From Branchipolynoe longqiensis (Eukaryota; Annelida; Polychaeta; Phyllodocida; Polynoidae), in contig CM059192.1 in the NCBI GenBank assembly GCA_030323885.1, positions 65,736,977-65,800,976 on the forward strand: a stretch of 64,000 bases of DNA, in the 5' to 3' direction. Under the pieces are notes generated by a model. The model was not told the origin of the DNA, made no database searches, and was given only the letters and a program-made list of their open reading frames with translations. The position numbers and the translations under genes are program-made. Of this stretch, positions 20,393-32,654 are shown one piece after another; position 1 is the first letter of the stretch, and each line of letters starts with the position of its first letter.

Positions 20393-21890
20393 GGGGAAAA
20401 AATGGGACCCGTCAATTTGTTAGTAACGCGTCTCCCTGACCTTTAGGTGACAAGCAGTGAGTAAATTAGGTCAGAGGGCCATTTCCTTGTTGACCACATT
20501 AACATTCCACCAGTGTTTACATGCGCACAATGCGGGGAGATCCACGAGTAACAAAGCTTTTCACTTACCCAGAAGGCAGTGTTTGCCACGCAACCAACCG
20601 GAAGTAGTCATGTGAGACCACGGGTGTGTCGGGGGGGGGGGGCTAAGTGGGGAGGGGGGGGAGGGCGGGGGGTAGCGGAAGGACTACAGGGTAGGCGCTT
20701 GTAGTGGCAGTCATAATAAAGGGTTATTATCTCAGGGGAAAGAACAACTGGCACGCCATTTTGCAATCTGAAGGAATGCGGACAATGTGAACTTTGACCT
20801 TCATTAATAATCCGCTGTTATGGCGGAGTGATTTATTTACACAGCGAGCGTATTTGAGGCCTCAGCTTTTTGTTGTTGTTGTTGTTGGTGCGAACCTTGG
20901 CCGATGGCCAATTTTATGGTAGCCATAATCATATGCATATAAATTTATATAAATAATATATATAATTCAATTAGATATAAAAAGTCCAGTGAGCGAGTTA
21001 CAGTATTTCGCGCCACTGTTATGGTTGGGGGTGCTGGTACCACCTGGCGCAACTGTGAAAAGAGGTCACCCATAAAGTAGTACACAATATATGGGTGATC
21101 ATATAGGAAACACTCCCGTTTGTACATTTATACTCGGATAATTCTTATACATCACATATATATGTGCTTTATAATCTATTATGGGAATATAAACAAGGAC
21201 ACTACCACTTATCAGTTCTCTTCTATATACTAGTTATTACCTACTATTCTACTGTCATAGGAGTTAGTTCTTGCTTTTGCCAATTACTACTGCCATAAAA
21301 AGAAATAACCACCAGCCAAACATTTACCCGTTGTTTATTCTTATCCTCTGTATATTTAGGCATAATAGCCTGTTAACAGATTCGGCCTGTCTATATATGA
21401 CCTGTCATTATTATAGTGCTCATGTGGCGAGGACTGACAATACCGATACTAAGTCCACAATTTATCAAGTCTATTTTTCAATGCATTTAGTGATGGAGCT
21501 TCAACTATTTCAGGTGGAAGCCTATTCCATGTGTTTGCCGCTCAATGAAGGAGAAAGTTTCCTCCTCACTCCCCGGACAGATGAACTCACTCGATAGAAG
21601 CCTGTGACATTCAGTGAAAACATACAGTGGTTAAGTGGACTTTGCACAGAGCAGACGACATTTGTTGAGAGCATACGACAATTTTACCTGGGCGCCAGGT
21701 GGCCACTACAACGCCGGCAGGCGGCGCCACTTGTCCACACGGCGCGACCGGCGCGTCGACACCTGAGTGGTGCTGGAACAACCCTGCTTTTCTGTCGTCC
21801 TTTTAGTGAGGACAGGTAGGATAACAGGATAAACAACATCAGCGAAATGGTTATATTTGATTGAAGCGTGTTTATATATGGTAGAACTCG
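20393..21890. other. Intergenic; GC islet and family P fragments
   Basis: No gene. A G-rich run at 20628-20675, a TTGTTGTTG tract at 20868, half of a family P palindrome at about 21120-21195 (TTATACTCGGATAATTCTTA, then ATCTATTATGGGAATATAAA), and a GC islet at 21685-21780 with CCGGCAGGCGGCGCCAC and CAGGTGGCCAC. Confidence 0.5.
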
Positions 21891-21894
21891 GACC

Positions 21895-22425
21895 CACATT
21901 GAAACCAGTTTATATTTGATTGAAACCAGTTTATATATGGTGAGTCTCTTTGTTTGTTTAATGACACCCCAGCACAAAAAGTAGACATCGGCTATTGGGG
22001 GGCTATATGGTGGGACTCACACCCACATCTAAATAGGCAACATTGAAAACAGTTACTTTAGGGTAAGACTCAGACCCACATCTCATTAGGCAACGTTGGA
22101 ACTAGTTCATTTAGGGTAAGACTCGAACCCACATCTAAATAGGCAACATTGAAACCAGTTCATTTAGGGTAAGACTCGAACCCACATCTAAATAGGCAAC
22201 ATTGAAACCAGTTCATTTAGGGTAAGACTCTGACCCACATCTAAATAGGCAATGTTGGAACTAGTTCATTTAGGGTAAGACTCTGACCCACATCTAAATA
22301 GGCAATGTTGGAACTAGTTCATTTAGGGTAAGACTCTGACCCACATCTCAATAGGCGACATTGAAACCAGTTCATTTAGGGTAAGACTCGAACCCACATC
22401 TAAATAGGCAACATTAAACAAAATT
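21895..22425 (+). repeat. 53-bp tandem repeat
   Basis: About eight units of GTAAGACTCGAACCCACATC-TAAATAGGCAACATTGAAAC-CAGTTCATTTAGG. The unit is more diverged at both ends, and scattered relatives (GACTC..CATCTAAATAG) continue to about 23470, so the array was once longer. Confidence 0.85.
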
Positions 22426-23355
22426 CAATTTGGTTAAAATTCCAGTTGAATAATATCTTTTTTTTTTTTTAGCACCGAGGCGCTGGTCTTGCAGCCTTAA
22501 CAATTATGGTGCATATGAACTATTTATGGATGAGATGGTATGAACAATGTAGACTATAGCAGGTTTAGATCAGGCATTACAAATATTATGGGGATCAGCA
22601 ATTGAAAAAAACCAACCTGCTATATTGTGTAGGACGCACATAAATACCCAAATAAAACATACACTTGTAAATAGGTCACATTTGTAATTCAAAAAGAGTA
22701 AAACAGATTGAAAGCATAAATGTCTAGTAGCACCCATATCTAAATTGCCAATGCTTAATAAAATAAAATGGGAAAGCAATATGATTCACATATACCTGGC
22801 CAATATAACTAAAATTGGGAATAAACTGAAAGCATTTACATTTGGTAGGACTCCTGAGTCCTACCACATGTAAATGCTTATTTATTATTTATTTATTTAT
22901 TTATTTATTAATTGATTAATTATTATGTTAAATAGCCAACATAAACAATACTGAAATATTGAAATAAGTTTACTTTTGGTATGACACACCTGCGCAGCCG
23001 ACACCAGCAACATTACAAGAAATGGAAGCATTTACATTTGGTTGGACTCACATAAAATAGCCAAGTAAGCAATTAACAAATATTGAAAGCAATTTATATT
23101 TGGGACGACTCATACCTAAGCATCCAATCCCAGCAACACTGAAACAAATGGAAGCATTTACACAGTGTAGGACTCGCATTAAATAACCAACATTACACGG
23201 TTAAAACATATTGAACATCAATTTATATCTAGTATGACACATACCTAAATAGCTAACAGCAGCAAACAAAATAGTATATATAGAAAGCGGGTATATCTGA
23301 TAGGATTCGCATCTAAATAGGAAAAGGTATGCTAAATTAAAGCCCGGATCATCTC

Positions 23356-23412
23356 CGTCCTGATATGACCTTAGATGTTGCCAGGATGTAAAACTCCAAG
23401 AACCAGCCAACC
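23356..23412 (+). mobile_element. SINE 3' tail fragment
   Basis: CCGTCCTGATATGACCTTAG-ATGTTGCCAGGATGTAAAAC-TCCAAGAACC. Starts at the same breakpoint as the other short tails. Confidence 0.8.
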
Positions 23413-23752
23413 AACGAAAGCTACGATCCGCATCTACACAGACAAATATAGGTGAAATTAAAGATATTAAAAGCAGTTGCTTGGTTATGCGGTGTAAGGT
23501 ACTACACCTCTCATCTTGGTGATGTACCACAATATACTACGCATCTCATACAAAGACCGTGTTACCAATGAGGAAGTCCGTGCCATGATCCAGCAGGCAA
23601 TTGGACCACGCAAAGATCTGTTGAAAACTTAAAAGAGACGAAAACTGCAGTGGTATGGCCATTTTTTCCGTTCATTATGTCTGGCCAATTCCATTCTTGC
23701 AATGCGCAGTGAAAGGGGGAAGAAGACAAGGCGGACAATGGAAGAGATCGTT

Positions 23753-23812
23753 ATTTGTTGTCTGTGGTTGTTTTACATCCTAGTAATATCTGAGGTCATA
23801 TCAGGATGGGAA
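23753..23812 (-). mobile_element. SINE 3' tail fragment
   Basis: Minus strand CCATCCTGATATGACCTCAG-ATATTACTAGGATGTAAAAC-AACCACAGACAAC. Same 5' breakpoint. Confidence 0.8.
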
Positions 23813-24084
23813 CAAAAGAAGACACGGAAATACAACATCATGGAATGGACAGGCCTGGACTTTGGCAAGTCCCAGAGGGCAGTGGAGTATAGGGGACAAC
23901 TGGTTGCAAGGTCATCTGTAAAGCCCCAATGACTCTCATGGTTAATGGGATGATGATGATGATAATGACAGAATAAGGAGAGTTAATTTATCTATCATCT
24001 AAATGAGTACCCTCACTACATTTTAGGGGATGCATACCCTGATATAAATAATATATGTTCTGAGAATTTATTTTTAACTCACCA

Positions 24085-24255
24085 GAAGGTTCGAATCCTG
24101 GTCAGGTTAAACCAATAACTTAACCATTGATACTTGTCGCTTCCTAGCCAGGCACTCTGCATTATTAGGATAGGGCAAGGAGCAGTGGAATGAGGAAGAC
24201 TAATCGTCTGCGATTGAAATTTCCCCTGCTTTAACAACTAACATACAAACAACAA
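24085..24255 (+). mobile_element. SINE variant with alternative tail, copy 2
   Basis: Begins near box B GGTTCGAATCC, continues CAATAACTTAACCATTGATA, GGCACTCTGCATTATTAGGA and ends GTCTGCGATTGAAATTTCCC-CTGCTTTAACAACTAAC with an ACAAACAA tail. Same alternative tail as 16610-16800. Confidence 0.75.
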
Positions 24256-24769
24256 AAAGAAAAACAAAAGGTACACTTCTGTTGTTATCAACGCCGAAGG
24301 AGTGGGAAGCAATTTCCATTTAGAATAAAATGAGAAATTTACATAAGTATTGGTATTTTACACATTCCTAATCCTAGCTACTTAGCACGTTTTATCTTTA
24401 GAGCAGGTAGTAAATCGTGTAGTTCTAGAGCCAGCCATGTATTTTTTAAATATATATTCTTTTCATTTTATGACTTAAATGTATGAATCCTTCAACATTT
24501 TTGAACCAGGTCATGCTGTAATCTCGTTTTGTTGTCGCTGTTTGTAGCGCTTTAGAATAACTGACATCTCTTACCAAGAATGCTCCTTAACCAGGTACAT
24601 TATTTATCTATATTTTGAACTTGCAGAATAAAATGGAAAATAATCTCCACAGTCATATACATTTGTAGCTATATATCAATGCATAGTAAGTTATAAGTAG
24701 TGCATGCGAGAATTGATCAAAATTAATTAGATATATATGTTTGTCTGTTGTGTTATATTATATATCCTT
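24256..24769. other. Intergenic, nothing recognised
   Basis: AT-rich sequence without a recognisable gene or repeat. Confidence 0.45.
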
Positions 24770-26711
24770 TAAGTCCTGTCCATTGTGGGTTACACTGGTC
24801 CATCCTGTGAGTTATGTCTGTTGTGACTTACACGGGTGTGTGCTGTGATTCCCGTCCATTGTGGATTACACTGGTCCCTCCTGTGAGTCCAGTCTATTGT
24901 GGCTTATACTGGTCCCTCCTGTAAGTCCCGTCCATTGTGTGTTACACTGGTCCCTCCTGTGAGTCCAGCCCATTGTGGCTTACACTGGTCCCTCCTATGA
25001 GTCCTCTCCATTGTCACTTACACTGGCCCCCTCCTGCGAGTCCTGTCCATTGTGTGCTACACTGGTCCCTCCTGTGAGTCCTGTCCATTGTGGCTTACAC
25101 TGGTCCCTCCTGTGAGTCCAGCCCATTGTGGCTTACACTGGTCTCTCCTGTGAGTTCTGTCCATTGTGGCTTACACTGGTCCCTCCTGTGAGTCCTGTCC
25201 ATTGTGGCTTACACTGGTCCCTCCTGTGAGTCCTGTCCATTGAGGGTTACACTGGTCCCTCATGTGAGTCCTGTCCATTGTGACTTACACTGGTCCCTCC
25301 TGTGAGGCATGTCCATTGTGGTTACACTGGTCCTTCCTGTGAGTCCCATCCATTGAGCGTTACATTGGTCCCTCCTGTGAGTCCTGTCCATTGTGACTTG
25401 CACTGGTCCCTCCTGTGAGTGCTGTCCACTCTGGATTACACTAGTTCCTCCTCTGAGTCCTGTCTGTTGTGAGTTACAATTGTCCCTCCTGTGATTCCTG
25501 TCCATTGTGACTTACACTGGTCCCTCCTGTGACTTACACTGGTCCCTCCTGTGAGTCATGTCCATTGTGGTTACACTGGTCCCTCCTGAGAGTCCCACCC
25601 ATTGTGCGTTATGCTGGTCCCTCCTGTGAGTCCTGTCCATTGTGACTTACACTGGTCCCTGCTGTAAGTCCTGTCTATTGTGCCTTACACTGGTCCCTCC
25701 TGTGAGTCCTGTCTATTGTAGGTTACACTGGTCTCTCCTGTGAGTCCTGTCCATTGTGGCTTACATTGGTCCCTCCTGTAAGTCCTGTCCATTGTGGCTT
25801 ACACTGGTCATCCTGTGAGTTATGTCTGTTCTGAGTTACAATGGTCCCTCCTGTGAGTCCTATCCATTGTGGGTTACACTGGTCCATCCTGTGAGTCCTG
25901 TCCATTGTGTCTTACACGGGTCCATGCTGTGATTCCCACCCATTGTGGATTACACTGGTCCCTCCTGTGAGTCCTGGCTGTTGTGGCTTACACTGGTCCC
26001 TCCTTTAAGTCCCATCCATTGTGCGTTACACTGGTCCCTCCTGTGAGTCCTGTCCATTGTGACTTACACTGGTCCCTCCTGTGAGTCCTGTCCATTGTGG
26101 TTACACTGGTCCCTCCTGTGAGTCCTGTCCATTGTGACTTACACTGGTCCCTCCTGTGAGTCCTGTCCATTGTGTGTTACACTGGTCCCTCCTGTGAGTC
26201 CTGTCCATTGTGTGTTACACTGGTCCCTGCTGTGAGTCCTGTCCATTGTGACTTACACTGGTTCCTCATGTGAGTCCCGTCCATTGTGGGTTACACTGGT
26301 CCCTCCTCAGAGTCCTGTCCATTGTGGCTTACACTGGTCCCTCATGTGAGTCCTGTCCATTGTGGATTACACTGGTCCCTCCTGTGAGTCCTGTCCATTG
26401 TGACTTACACTGGTCCCTCATGTGAGTCCCGTCCATTGTGGGTTATACTGGTCCCTCCTGTGGGCCCCATCCATTGTGACTTACACTGGTCCCTCCTGTG
26501 AGTCCTGTCCATTGTGTGTTACACTGGTCCCTCTGTGAGTCCCGTCCATTGTGTGTTATATTGGTCCCTCCTGTGGGCCCCATCCATTGTGACTTACACT
26601 GGTCCCTCCTGTGAAACTGTCGATTGTAGGTTACACTGGTCCCTCGGGTCCATTGTGACTTACACCGGTCCCTTCTGTGAGTCTTGTCAGAGTCCTGTCA
26701 GTTGTGGGTGT
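24770..26711. repeat. 38-bp minisatellite, about 50 units
   Basis: Unit close to GTGAGTCCTGTCCATTGTGG-CTTACACTGGTCCCTCCT. Variation is concentrated at the GRCTTAC/GTGTTAC/GGTTAC position and a few units are one base short or truncated, which breaks the reading frame. The repetitive frames on both strands are artefacts. Confidence 0.95.
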
Positions 26712-27150
26712 TGGCAGTAAGCTATACGCACGACGCTCCGCCCGCTCCTTAGCAACCACTCACGACGACACTCGTGTAAAATGCTCGGCGCTCAGTTAGT
26801 GACACGTCCCTCTCAGATGGGCCTGAGTAGGGTGGCTCAAGTGGACAGGGCGCCCGTCTGAGACGCCCGCCCAGTCTTCCCGCTAGGCGGCGGGCCCGCC
26901 AAGCACTCATCGTTAAGTGAACGCCACCCACCCTCCACACACTCACGCACACGCACACGCACACGCACACACACACACACACGCACAACCCACAGCCCTC
27001 CCTCCCCACTCGGCGTTATCCCTAATGACCACATCCTCGCTCTCAGTCCCCCATCTGGTTACCTGGCAACGGCGGATCGCAGTGGGCGATATTGAAAGCA
27101 AAAGATACCCACTCCTAAATCATTAAGCCTTTCATAAGACTGACAGGAAA
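26712..27150. other. Intergenic with (CA)n
   Basis: A (CACACG)n / (CA)n stretch at 26940-26985. No gene recognised. Confidence 0.5.
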
Positions 27151-27154
27151 AAGA

Positions 27155-27655
27155 GCTGGGGGCGGGCGGGGGGTGGTGGGGGGGGGGTTGAGTGAGGAGA
27201 TGGGGTGAGGAGGGGGTGAGCGGGGAGGGGAGAGTGAGGAGGGCAGAGGGGGTGAGGAGGGCGTGAGCGGGAGAGGGGCAGTGAGGAGGGAGTGACTGAG
27301 GAGGAGGGGGGGTGAGGAGAGGGTGAGAGGGGAGGGTGAGTGAGGAGGGGAGTGAGGAGGGAATGAGCGGGGAGGGGGAGTGAGGAGGGGGAGCGGGGAG
27401 GGGGTGTGAGAGGGGAGGAGGGAGTGAGGAGGGTGAGCGGGGAGGGGGTGAGCGGGGAGGGGTGAGGGGGGGGGGTGAGCGGGTAGGGGGTGTGAGAGGG
27501 GAGCAGGGAGTGAGTAGGGGGATCGGGGAGGAAGGAGTGAAGAGGGTGAGCGGGGAGGGGGTGAGCGGGGAGGGGGAGTGAGGGGGCGGTGAGGGGGGTG
27601 AGCGGGAGGGAGGGGGGTGAGGTGAGGGGAGAGTGAGCGGTGAGGGGGGGGGGTA
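27155..27655. repeat. GGGGAGTGAGCG purine repeat
   Basis: Degenerate GTGAGCGGGGAGGGG and GTGAGGAGGG units on the + strand. Proline/serine/histidine-rich - strand frames are artefacts. Confidence 0.9.
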
Positions 27656-28109
27656 GGATAAGTGTCCGGTGAAGTGTGGGTGCTTTGTGAGGAAACCCAC
27701 TTGTTGTCTTACACTCCATTGCACACTGTTACGTGTCTATGTAGGTAACTGGCGGTTCCCGGGACTGTCAACCTTGATTATATTCAAGCACGCCCATAAA
27801 GTACCCACAAGTGGTTGTACATACATGAATCTGAAAGATAACCGCACCATGAATCAAGTTCTAGTTGTTAGTTTAGTTTGGTTACAACTTACATTCATTG
27901 ATTTAAAGAGGGGGTTTTCAATCGCGGACAATTGATCTTCCTCATTTGACTGTCGCTTGCCACATCCTATTACTAATAGGTCTGAACACCAGGCTGGGTA
28001 GCAACGAGGATATATTTAGTAAGTTGTTGGTTTCACTCGGCCAGGGTTTAAACCCTGTAACCTGCCGCATAGGAGGTGGGAACTGAACTCACTCAGTCAT
28101 GCTGTCCAG
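27656..28109. other. Intergenic, possible SINE remnant
   Basis: No gene. CCACATCCTATTACTAATAG-G and GGTTTCACTCGGCCAGGGTT-TAAACC at 27960-28060 are reminiscent of a badly decayed minus-strand SINE body. Confidence 0.35.
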
Positions 28110-28610
28110 TGTGGCGGTTTCAGCCGTGTCCCGTGCTCAGCCATGTACCTATACTCAAACTCAAGGCATTGTCAATGGTCGTGAGTAATTTTCATACAGA
28201 AAATACAGAACAAGTGAAATATCTCTAAAACCACACCACCTATTAACAAATCACTTGGTACACATATCCAAAACATCTTCACCAAAAAGATTATATTAAA
28301 TTTATAAGGTTAGGGTTCTTGATTTCTATTAATTTTGATTAAAACTAATGTTTTGCACTGCGCATACCATCAAACTCAAGGCATTGTCAATGGTGGTGAG
28401 CAATCTCCATACAGAAAATCCAGGAAAAGTGAAATATCTCTAAAACCACACCACCTAGAAACAAATCGCTTGGTACACATATAGAAAACATCTTTACCAA
28501 AAACATTATATTAAATTTATAAGGTTAGTGACTTAAGACCATTGACAATGCCTTGAGTTTGAGTATAGGTACACGGCTGAGTACGGGACATGGCTGAAAC
28601 CACCACACCG
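28110..28610. mobile_element. MITE with 67-bp inverted termini
   Basis: Left terminus GTGTGGCGGTTTCAGCCGTG through CAAGGCATTGTCAATGG (28110-28176) is inverted at 28540-28610 with few differences. The interior holds two direct copies of a core beginning AAACTCAAGGCATTGTCAAT and ending near TTTTGCACTGCGCATACC (28157 and 28372). No coding capacity. Confidence 0.8.
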
Positions 28611-28820
28611 GTCGTTGGTCGCAGGTCGCTTGCATATTCCAGGTTTCGTCTCTGCCATCCTTAGGAAACATTATCTTTATACCTTGTTTAGCTGTAAATA
28701 ATGACTCATAGGCTAATTGATGACTTTGGGTGTATATATATATATATGTGCTCTAAAAACCATTATGGGAATATAAACAAGGACACTATCTATCTTCAGT
28801 TCCCTATATAATATAAGGTA

Positions 28821-29165
28821 TGCACTGACGTCATGCTAAACGGAAGTGCGGCCATTGTGGCGATAGTAACCACAATAATAAACACACTGTCACACTGCAA
28901 ACTCAATGGCAGTGAGCAAGCTTCATAGAGAAAAAGGTAAATATCTCTAAAACCACACCACCTAGGAACAAACTGATTGGAATACACATAGAAAACGTGT
29001 TTACCAAAAAGATTATATTAAATTGATATGGTTAGGGTTCTGCATTTCTATTAATTTTTAATAAAATTAAAGTTTTGCACTGCGCATACAGGCAAACTCT
29101 TTGGGATCTTTACTGGGTGATATCGCCACAATGGCTGTGCATCCGGTTGATGACGTCACGTGAAT
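28821..29165. mobile_element. MITE with CGCCACAATGGC termini sharing the 28110 core
   Basis: Inverted ends of about 45 bp: ACTGACGTCATGC...GGCCATTGTGGCGATA on the left, TATCGCCACAATGGC...GATGACGTCACGT on the right. The interior (ATATCTCTAAAACCACACCA, TTTGCACTGCGCATACA) is a third copy of the core of the preceding element, but the termini are unrelated to it. Confidence 0.75.
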
Positions 29166-29210
29166 ACTCTATATAGTATATTCACTCTATCCTATCTAAC
29201 TGACTCTTAG

Positions 29211-29410
29211 ATAAAAGATTCACCCGGTACTTGTGTAGTACACGGGTGAAGGACAACGTAGTGTAAATACGGGCAAAAATAGCTTTAGTATGGGAAATGA
29301 ACTAGAAACTGTGGTTCCAGGATCAAATGGCTACATATATCGGCACAGAGTTGGTGAAATGGGAGAGAATGCAAAAAGACAAGATGGCAGCCACAGAACG
29401 CCGTCGATTT
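29211..29410. mobile_element. Fragment of GATTCACCC element
   Basis: GATTCACCCGGTACTTGTGT-AGTACACGGGTGAAGGACAA followed by GTTGGTGAAATGGGAGAGAA-TGCAAAAAGACAAGATGGC, matching (partly inverted) the element at 8173-8936. Confidence 0.6.
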
Positions 29411-29655
29411 CACTTTTAAATCTTATTAAACCAGATGTTTTATTATATTTTTCAACTCAAAGGTAGCGGGGAAATATGGTGTGTGGTGGGGTGTTTTCTG
29501 TCGTGTGCTTCAACCACATTCTAGCATGGTGAGTGAACACCAACTTTGGTATCTCTGAAATTCTGTATTAGCGAAAAGCACAAATACTTTGCTCATGGTG
29601 AAATATGTTGTATTTGGTCTTTTTTTGTATTTTGTATTTAAAAAACCCCAACTTA

Positions 29656-30263
29656 AGCCATGTTCACACGGGCAGTTAATTCGACTCATATAAATCGACT
29701 TGTATAGTTCGGGTTACATTTCGCGTGTGAATGCGAGGCTAAGTCGGATTAGGGCTGATTCGATTCATATAATTCGGATTTTATAAACCACTTGTGTAGG
29801 TGGTTTATATGAACCAAATTTTATGATTCAACTTATATCGCCCGTGTGAACGCAACCGACATACTTGAGGCAGATTAAGGACGTCATACGCATGCACAGT
29901 CGAGACCTTAGTTTGTTGACTTTCCGGTCGATCAAAAGCGCATATTATATCATTTGGTCTATGAATCGGCTAGAGGTGCACAGATATTTTTTTCATCATT
30001 TATTTTTAGGGTTTCACTACCCAGCAGAAGTTTTGACCGTTCCAAAACAATACGATTCAATCAATACATATATAGGTCGAACCCACACTCTCTAGTGGTG
30101 ACGTCGACGAACCCAAACTGGCGCTGGTTAGTATGGACTTGCTCATGCACTGATATCGATTTCCGGCCCAAGTACTGCCCGTGTGAACACGACACTAGTT
30201 CGGTTCATATTATCCGCCTTGTATAAAGCGGCGTAAACTTTTCCCGTGTGAACACGGCTTAAG
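29656..30263 (+). mobile_element. Foldback element FB5, GTGTTCACACGGGC termini
   Basis: Ends AGCCATGTTCACACGGGC and CCCGTGTGAACACGGCT. Outer arms are words such as TTCGACTCATATAA; the interior (CATACGCATGCACAGTCGAG, TTGTTGACTTTCCGGTCGAT, GTTTTGACCGTTCCAAAACA, GACTTGCTCATGCACTGATA) matches the element at 49044 almost throughout and 6911 in part. No transposase. Confidence 0.8.
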
Positions 30264-30334
30264 ACTATGTTTGGAACTGAACCCGATGCAACGCAATCCC
30301 ACAACAAAGCCCTCCAAGTAAGCGCGGTCTGAAA

Positions 30335-30630
30335 ACATTTAATAGAAGGTGGGGAGTTCGAATCCCAGCCAAGTCAAGCCAATGACTCAGAAAATTAATA
30401 CTTGTCACTACTGAGCCTTGTCGCTTGACATTACTAGGATAGGACAACGACTGGTTAGCACAGTATCAGGATAATGTGACTCTGTGGGATATCAAGTCAT
30501 GATGCCAGTGGCCTTGTCTCCCAGTGATGCAGCATTATAAACCCATCATGAGTGCACACTGTCACAAGTCAGTGCACATACTGATATGACCTTGGATGTT
30601 GCTAGGATGTAATTCAACAACAAACAAACT
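30335..30630 (+). mobile_element. SINE copy S5
   Basis: Head shortened, box B GAGTTCGAATCCC, body AATACTTGTCACTACTGAGC and AGGATAATGTGACTCTGTGG, tail TGACCTTGGATGTTGCTAGG-ATGTAATTCAACAAC. Confidence 0.85.
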
Positions 30631-30961
30631 AAAAGGCTATAACATATTTGTTTAAATATTGATGAAAATAAAAATCATTCGTGGACTGGGTATCCTCTCA
30701 TCGAACATGCTTCCCCGAGACTGTAGTGTGAAATTCAGCCGCGGGATGGCGCCAGGAGTAATTCGATCAGTGTATTCAAAGCGAGGTTATTTCGCAGCCA
30801 TTGCCCGCTGCTAGACCTAGGTGGATGGTTACAAGTCCGAAGTACAGGAGCAAATAGTGCGATTTGAAATCGAGGCCCACACAAATAAACATACCCCAAC
30901 ATCGACAGTTTAGTCGGCATAAAACCATATATATATATATTTAACCGTTCATGTGGTGTAA

Positions 30962-31407
30962 AGCTAAGATTCCATATATGCGGTATGTGGCATGCGAATG
31001 CGAATGTGGTATGCAGCATAGATACCCATGCCTACCTCCAATAGCCGATGTCTACTTTTTGTGTTACGGGGTCGTTAAACAAAAAAAAAAAAAGAAAGAT
31101 AGCCACCCCATTTTGGGGTTTTTTTGCTCCAAATTTGTGAAGGAAAGTCAAAGTTACTATTGTTTTATTTATGCAAACGCAGCAGCATTCGCATTCGAAT
31201 TCACACAGATCGGTCCATGGGTCGATCCATTTGCCACATTCGCATTCGAGTTCACATTCGCCTTCGGATACATGGAAGCACCACTATTCATTTACATGCT
31301 TTTAAATTTGTTGCCGCATTCGCATTCACATTCACATTCACATTCACATTTGCATTTGCATTTGCATTCGCATAACGCATACCGCGTATATGGAATCTTA
31401 GCTTTAT
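30962..31407. mobile_element. Foldback element FB6, AGCTAAGATTCC termini
   Basis: AAAGCTAAGATTCCATATAT and its inverted copy ATATGGAATCTTAGCTTT. The arms are permuted GCGAATGCGAATG (left) and CATTCGCATTCACATTCAC (right) words. The central part includes TAGCCGATGTCTACTTTTTG, which resembles sequence at 21975, so the core may derive from host or repeat DNA. Confidence 0.8.
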
Positions 31408-31835
31408 AATGATCTGATTGGAAAGGAGATGGTTGTGGTGGCAAAAGGAAACAAGTGACCAGTAGATTATGCTGATTTCACCTTTTATTACTGATTTGAA
31501 ATAAGGAACAGCTGTATATAATGTTATATTGAATATAAAACTGAATAATTAGAAATAAAGCAATACATAAATATAGTTCAAGCGCAATGCCCGAACGTCC
31601 TTCCCTCACAGGTTAGCCAATAGACGTGCCAGAAGGCACCACCTAGTGAGTGAAGGAAGAACTAGTCCTTTCTCAGCACCTATGACAGTTGCAGGCCCAA
31701 GGAGTGACCCGCAACAAAGCGCATGTCACTCGTCCTAGACCTGCACATGCCCAAGCTCACCCAAAGGCTCGCCCACTACATATATATATATATATATATT
31801 ATATGATTTGCTGATCGAACGCTGATATGCATTCG
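31408..31835. other. Intergenic, nothing recognised
   Basis: No gene. Contains a short (TA)n at 31783 and a CACCACCTAGTGAG motif at 31640. Confidence 0.45.
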
Positions 31836-31965
31836 TTAAAGCTGCATAGTCCGATAAATGCATCACCTTTTCAAAAGCAAAACACTTATCTAGATTTGAA
31901 CAAATATATATTTATATTCAATTCAAGCATGTAGAACTGCTAAAATATACTTAATACACAGAGTC
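31836..31965 (-). repeat. Dispersed repeat R1, minus-strand copy
   Basis: GTTAAAGCTGCATAGTCCGA, then TTTTCAAAAGCAAAACACTT-ATCTAGATTTGAAC: the inverted form of the R1 signature. Confidence 0.6.
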
Positions 31966-32654
31966 AACAATAACTAGAGTTAGCTTTTTAACCCCCCATG
32001 GAAACCAAATATGTGATACACAGTTTCTGAGAATGACCCATATATATATAAATATATATATATATATGTATATATATATACATATATATGTAGTATATAC
32101 ACACATGTTACTATAATTTCGCCGTTCGCCCAGCGTCGAATAGTTCGTGAGGCGGCCGCCAGTCGGCCACGTTTACACACAGGCGCCACCAGCCGAGTTG
32201 AAACCGAATCCAATTATTCCCATTCTACTGCGCACGCCGCCCGATAAAGAGGTGCATTAGGGGACCGCCATTTGTTGTGCTTCCTCCTAAGTGTGCGAGT
32301 CTGCCGCCAGTGAGCTACAGTCGGTTTACACAAAAAAAAATAAAAAAAAATGAAACAATTCTTTTTGGATAAAATGGAGAAAAATTTAAAAAAAAGAAAA
32401 AAGGAATAAAAAGTGATTCCAACCTACCATCACATTTATTACTGTTATTTATAGGCATATTAGGCGACCAGACAGGTAAGGTTATGAGACCGGAGAAAAG
32501 GGGGGATACGAGCCCTGCCACAGTGTATGTACATAGTTCACATCAACAATATTGTTCCCGTCAATTCACTTAAATTCACACATGAATTAGATTTAACCAT
32601 TCAATAAATCAATTGTGTGCAGCGCAATGCCCCTACCACGCCCACACCACGCCA
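31966..32654. other. Intergenic, nothing recognised
   Basis: AT microsatellite at 32040-32095, a GC islet at 32130-32240 with AGGCGCCACCAG, A-rich runs at 32330-32410. No gene. Confidence 0.45.

Larger units (their letters stand above)
22426..24084. other. Intergenic with decayed 53-bp repeats and two SINE tails
   Basis: AT-rich. Contains T12 at 22460, (TTTA)n at 22876-22910 and diverged members of the 53-bp repeat. The open frames here are not convincing. Confidence 0.5.

Noticed and set aside
24770..26711. CRISPR-like or coding repeat array
   Set aside because: No unique spacers; scattered one-base length changes break any frame.
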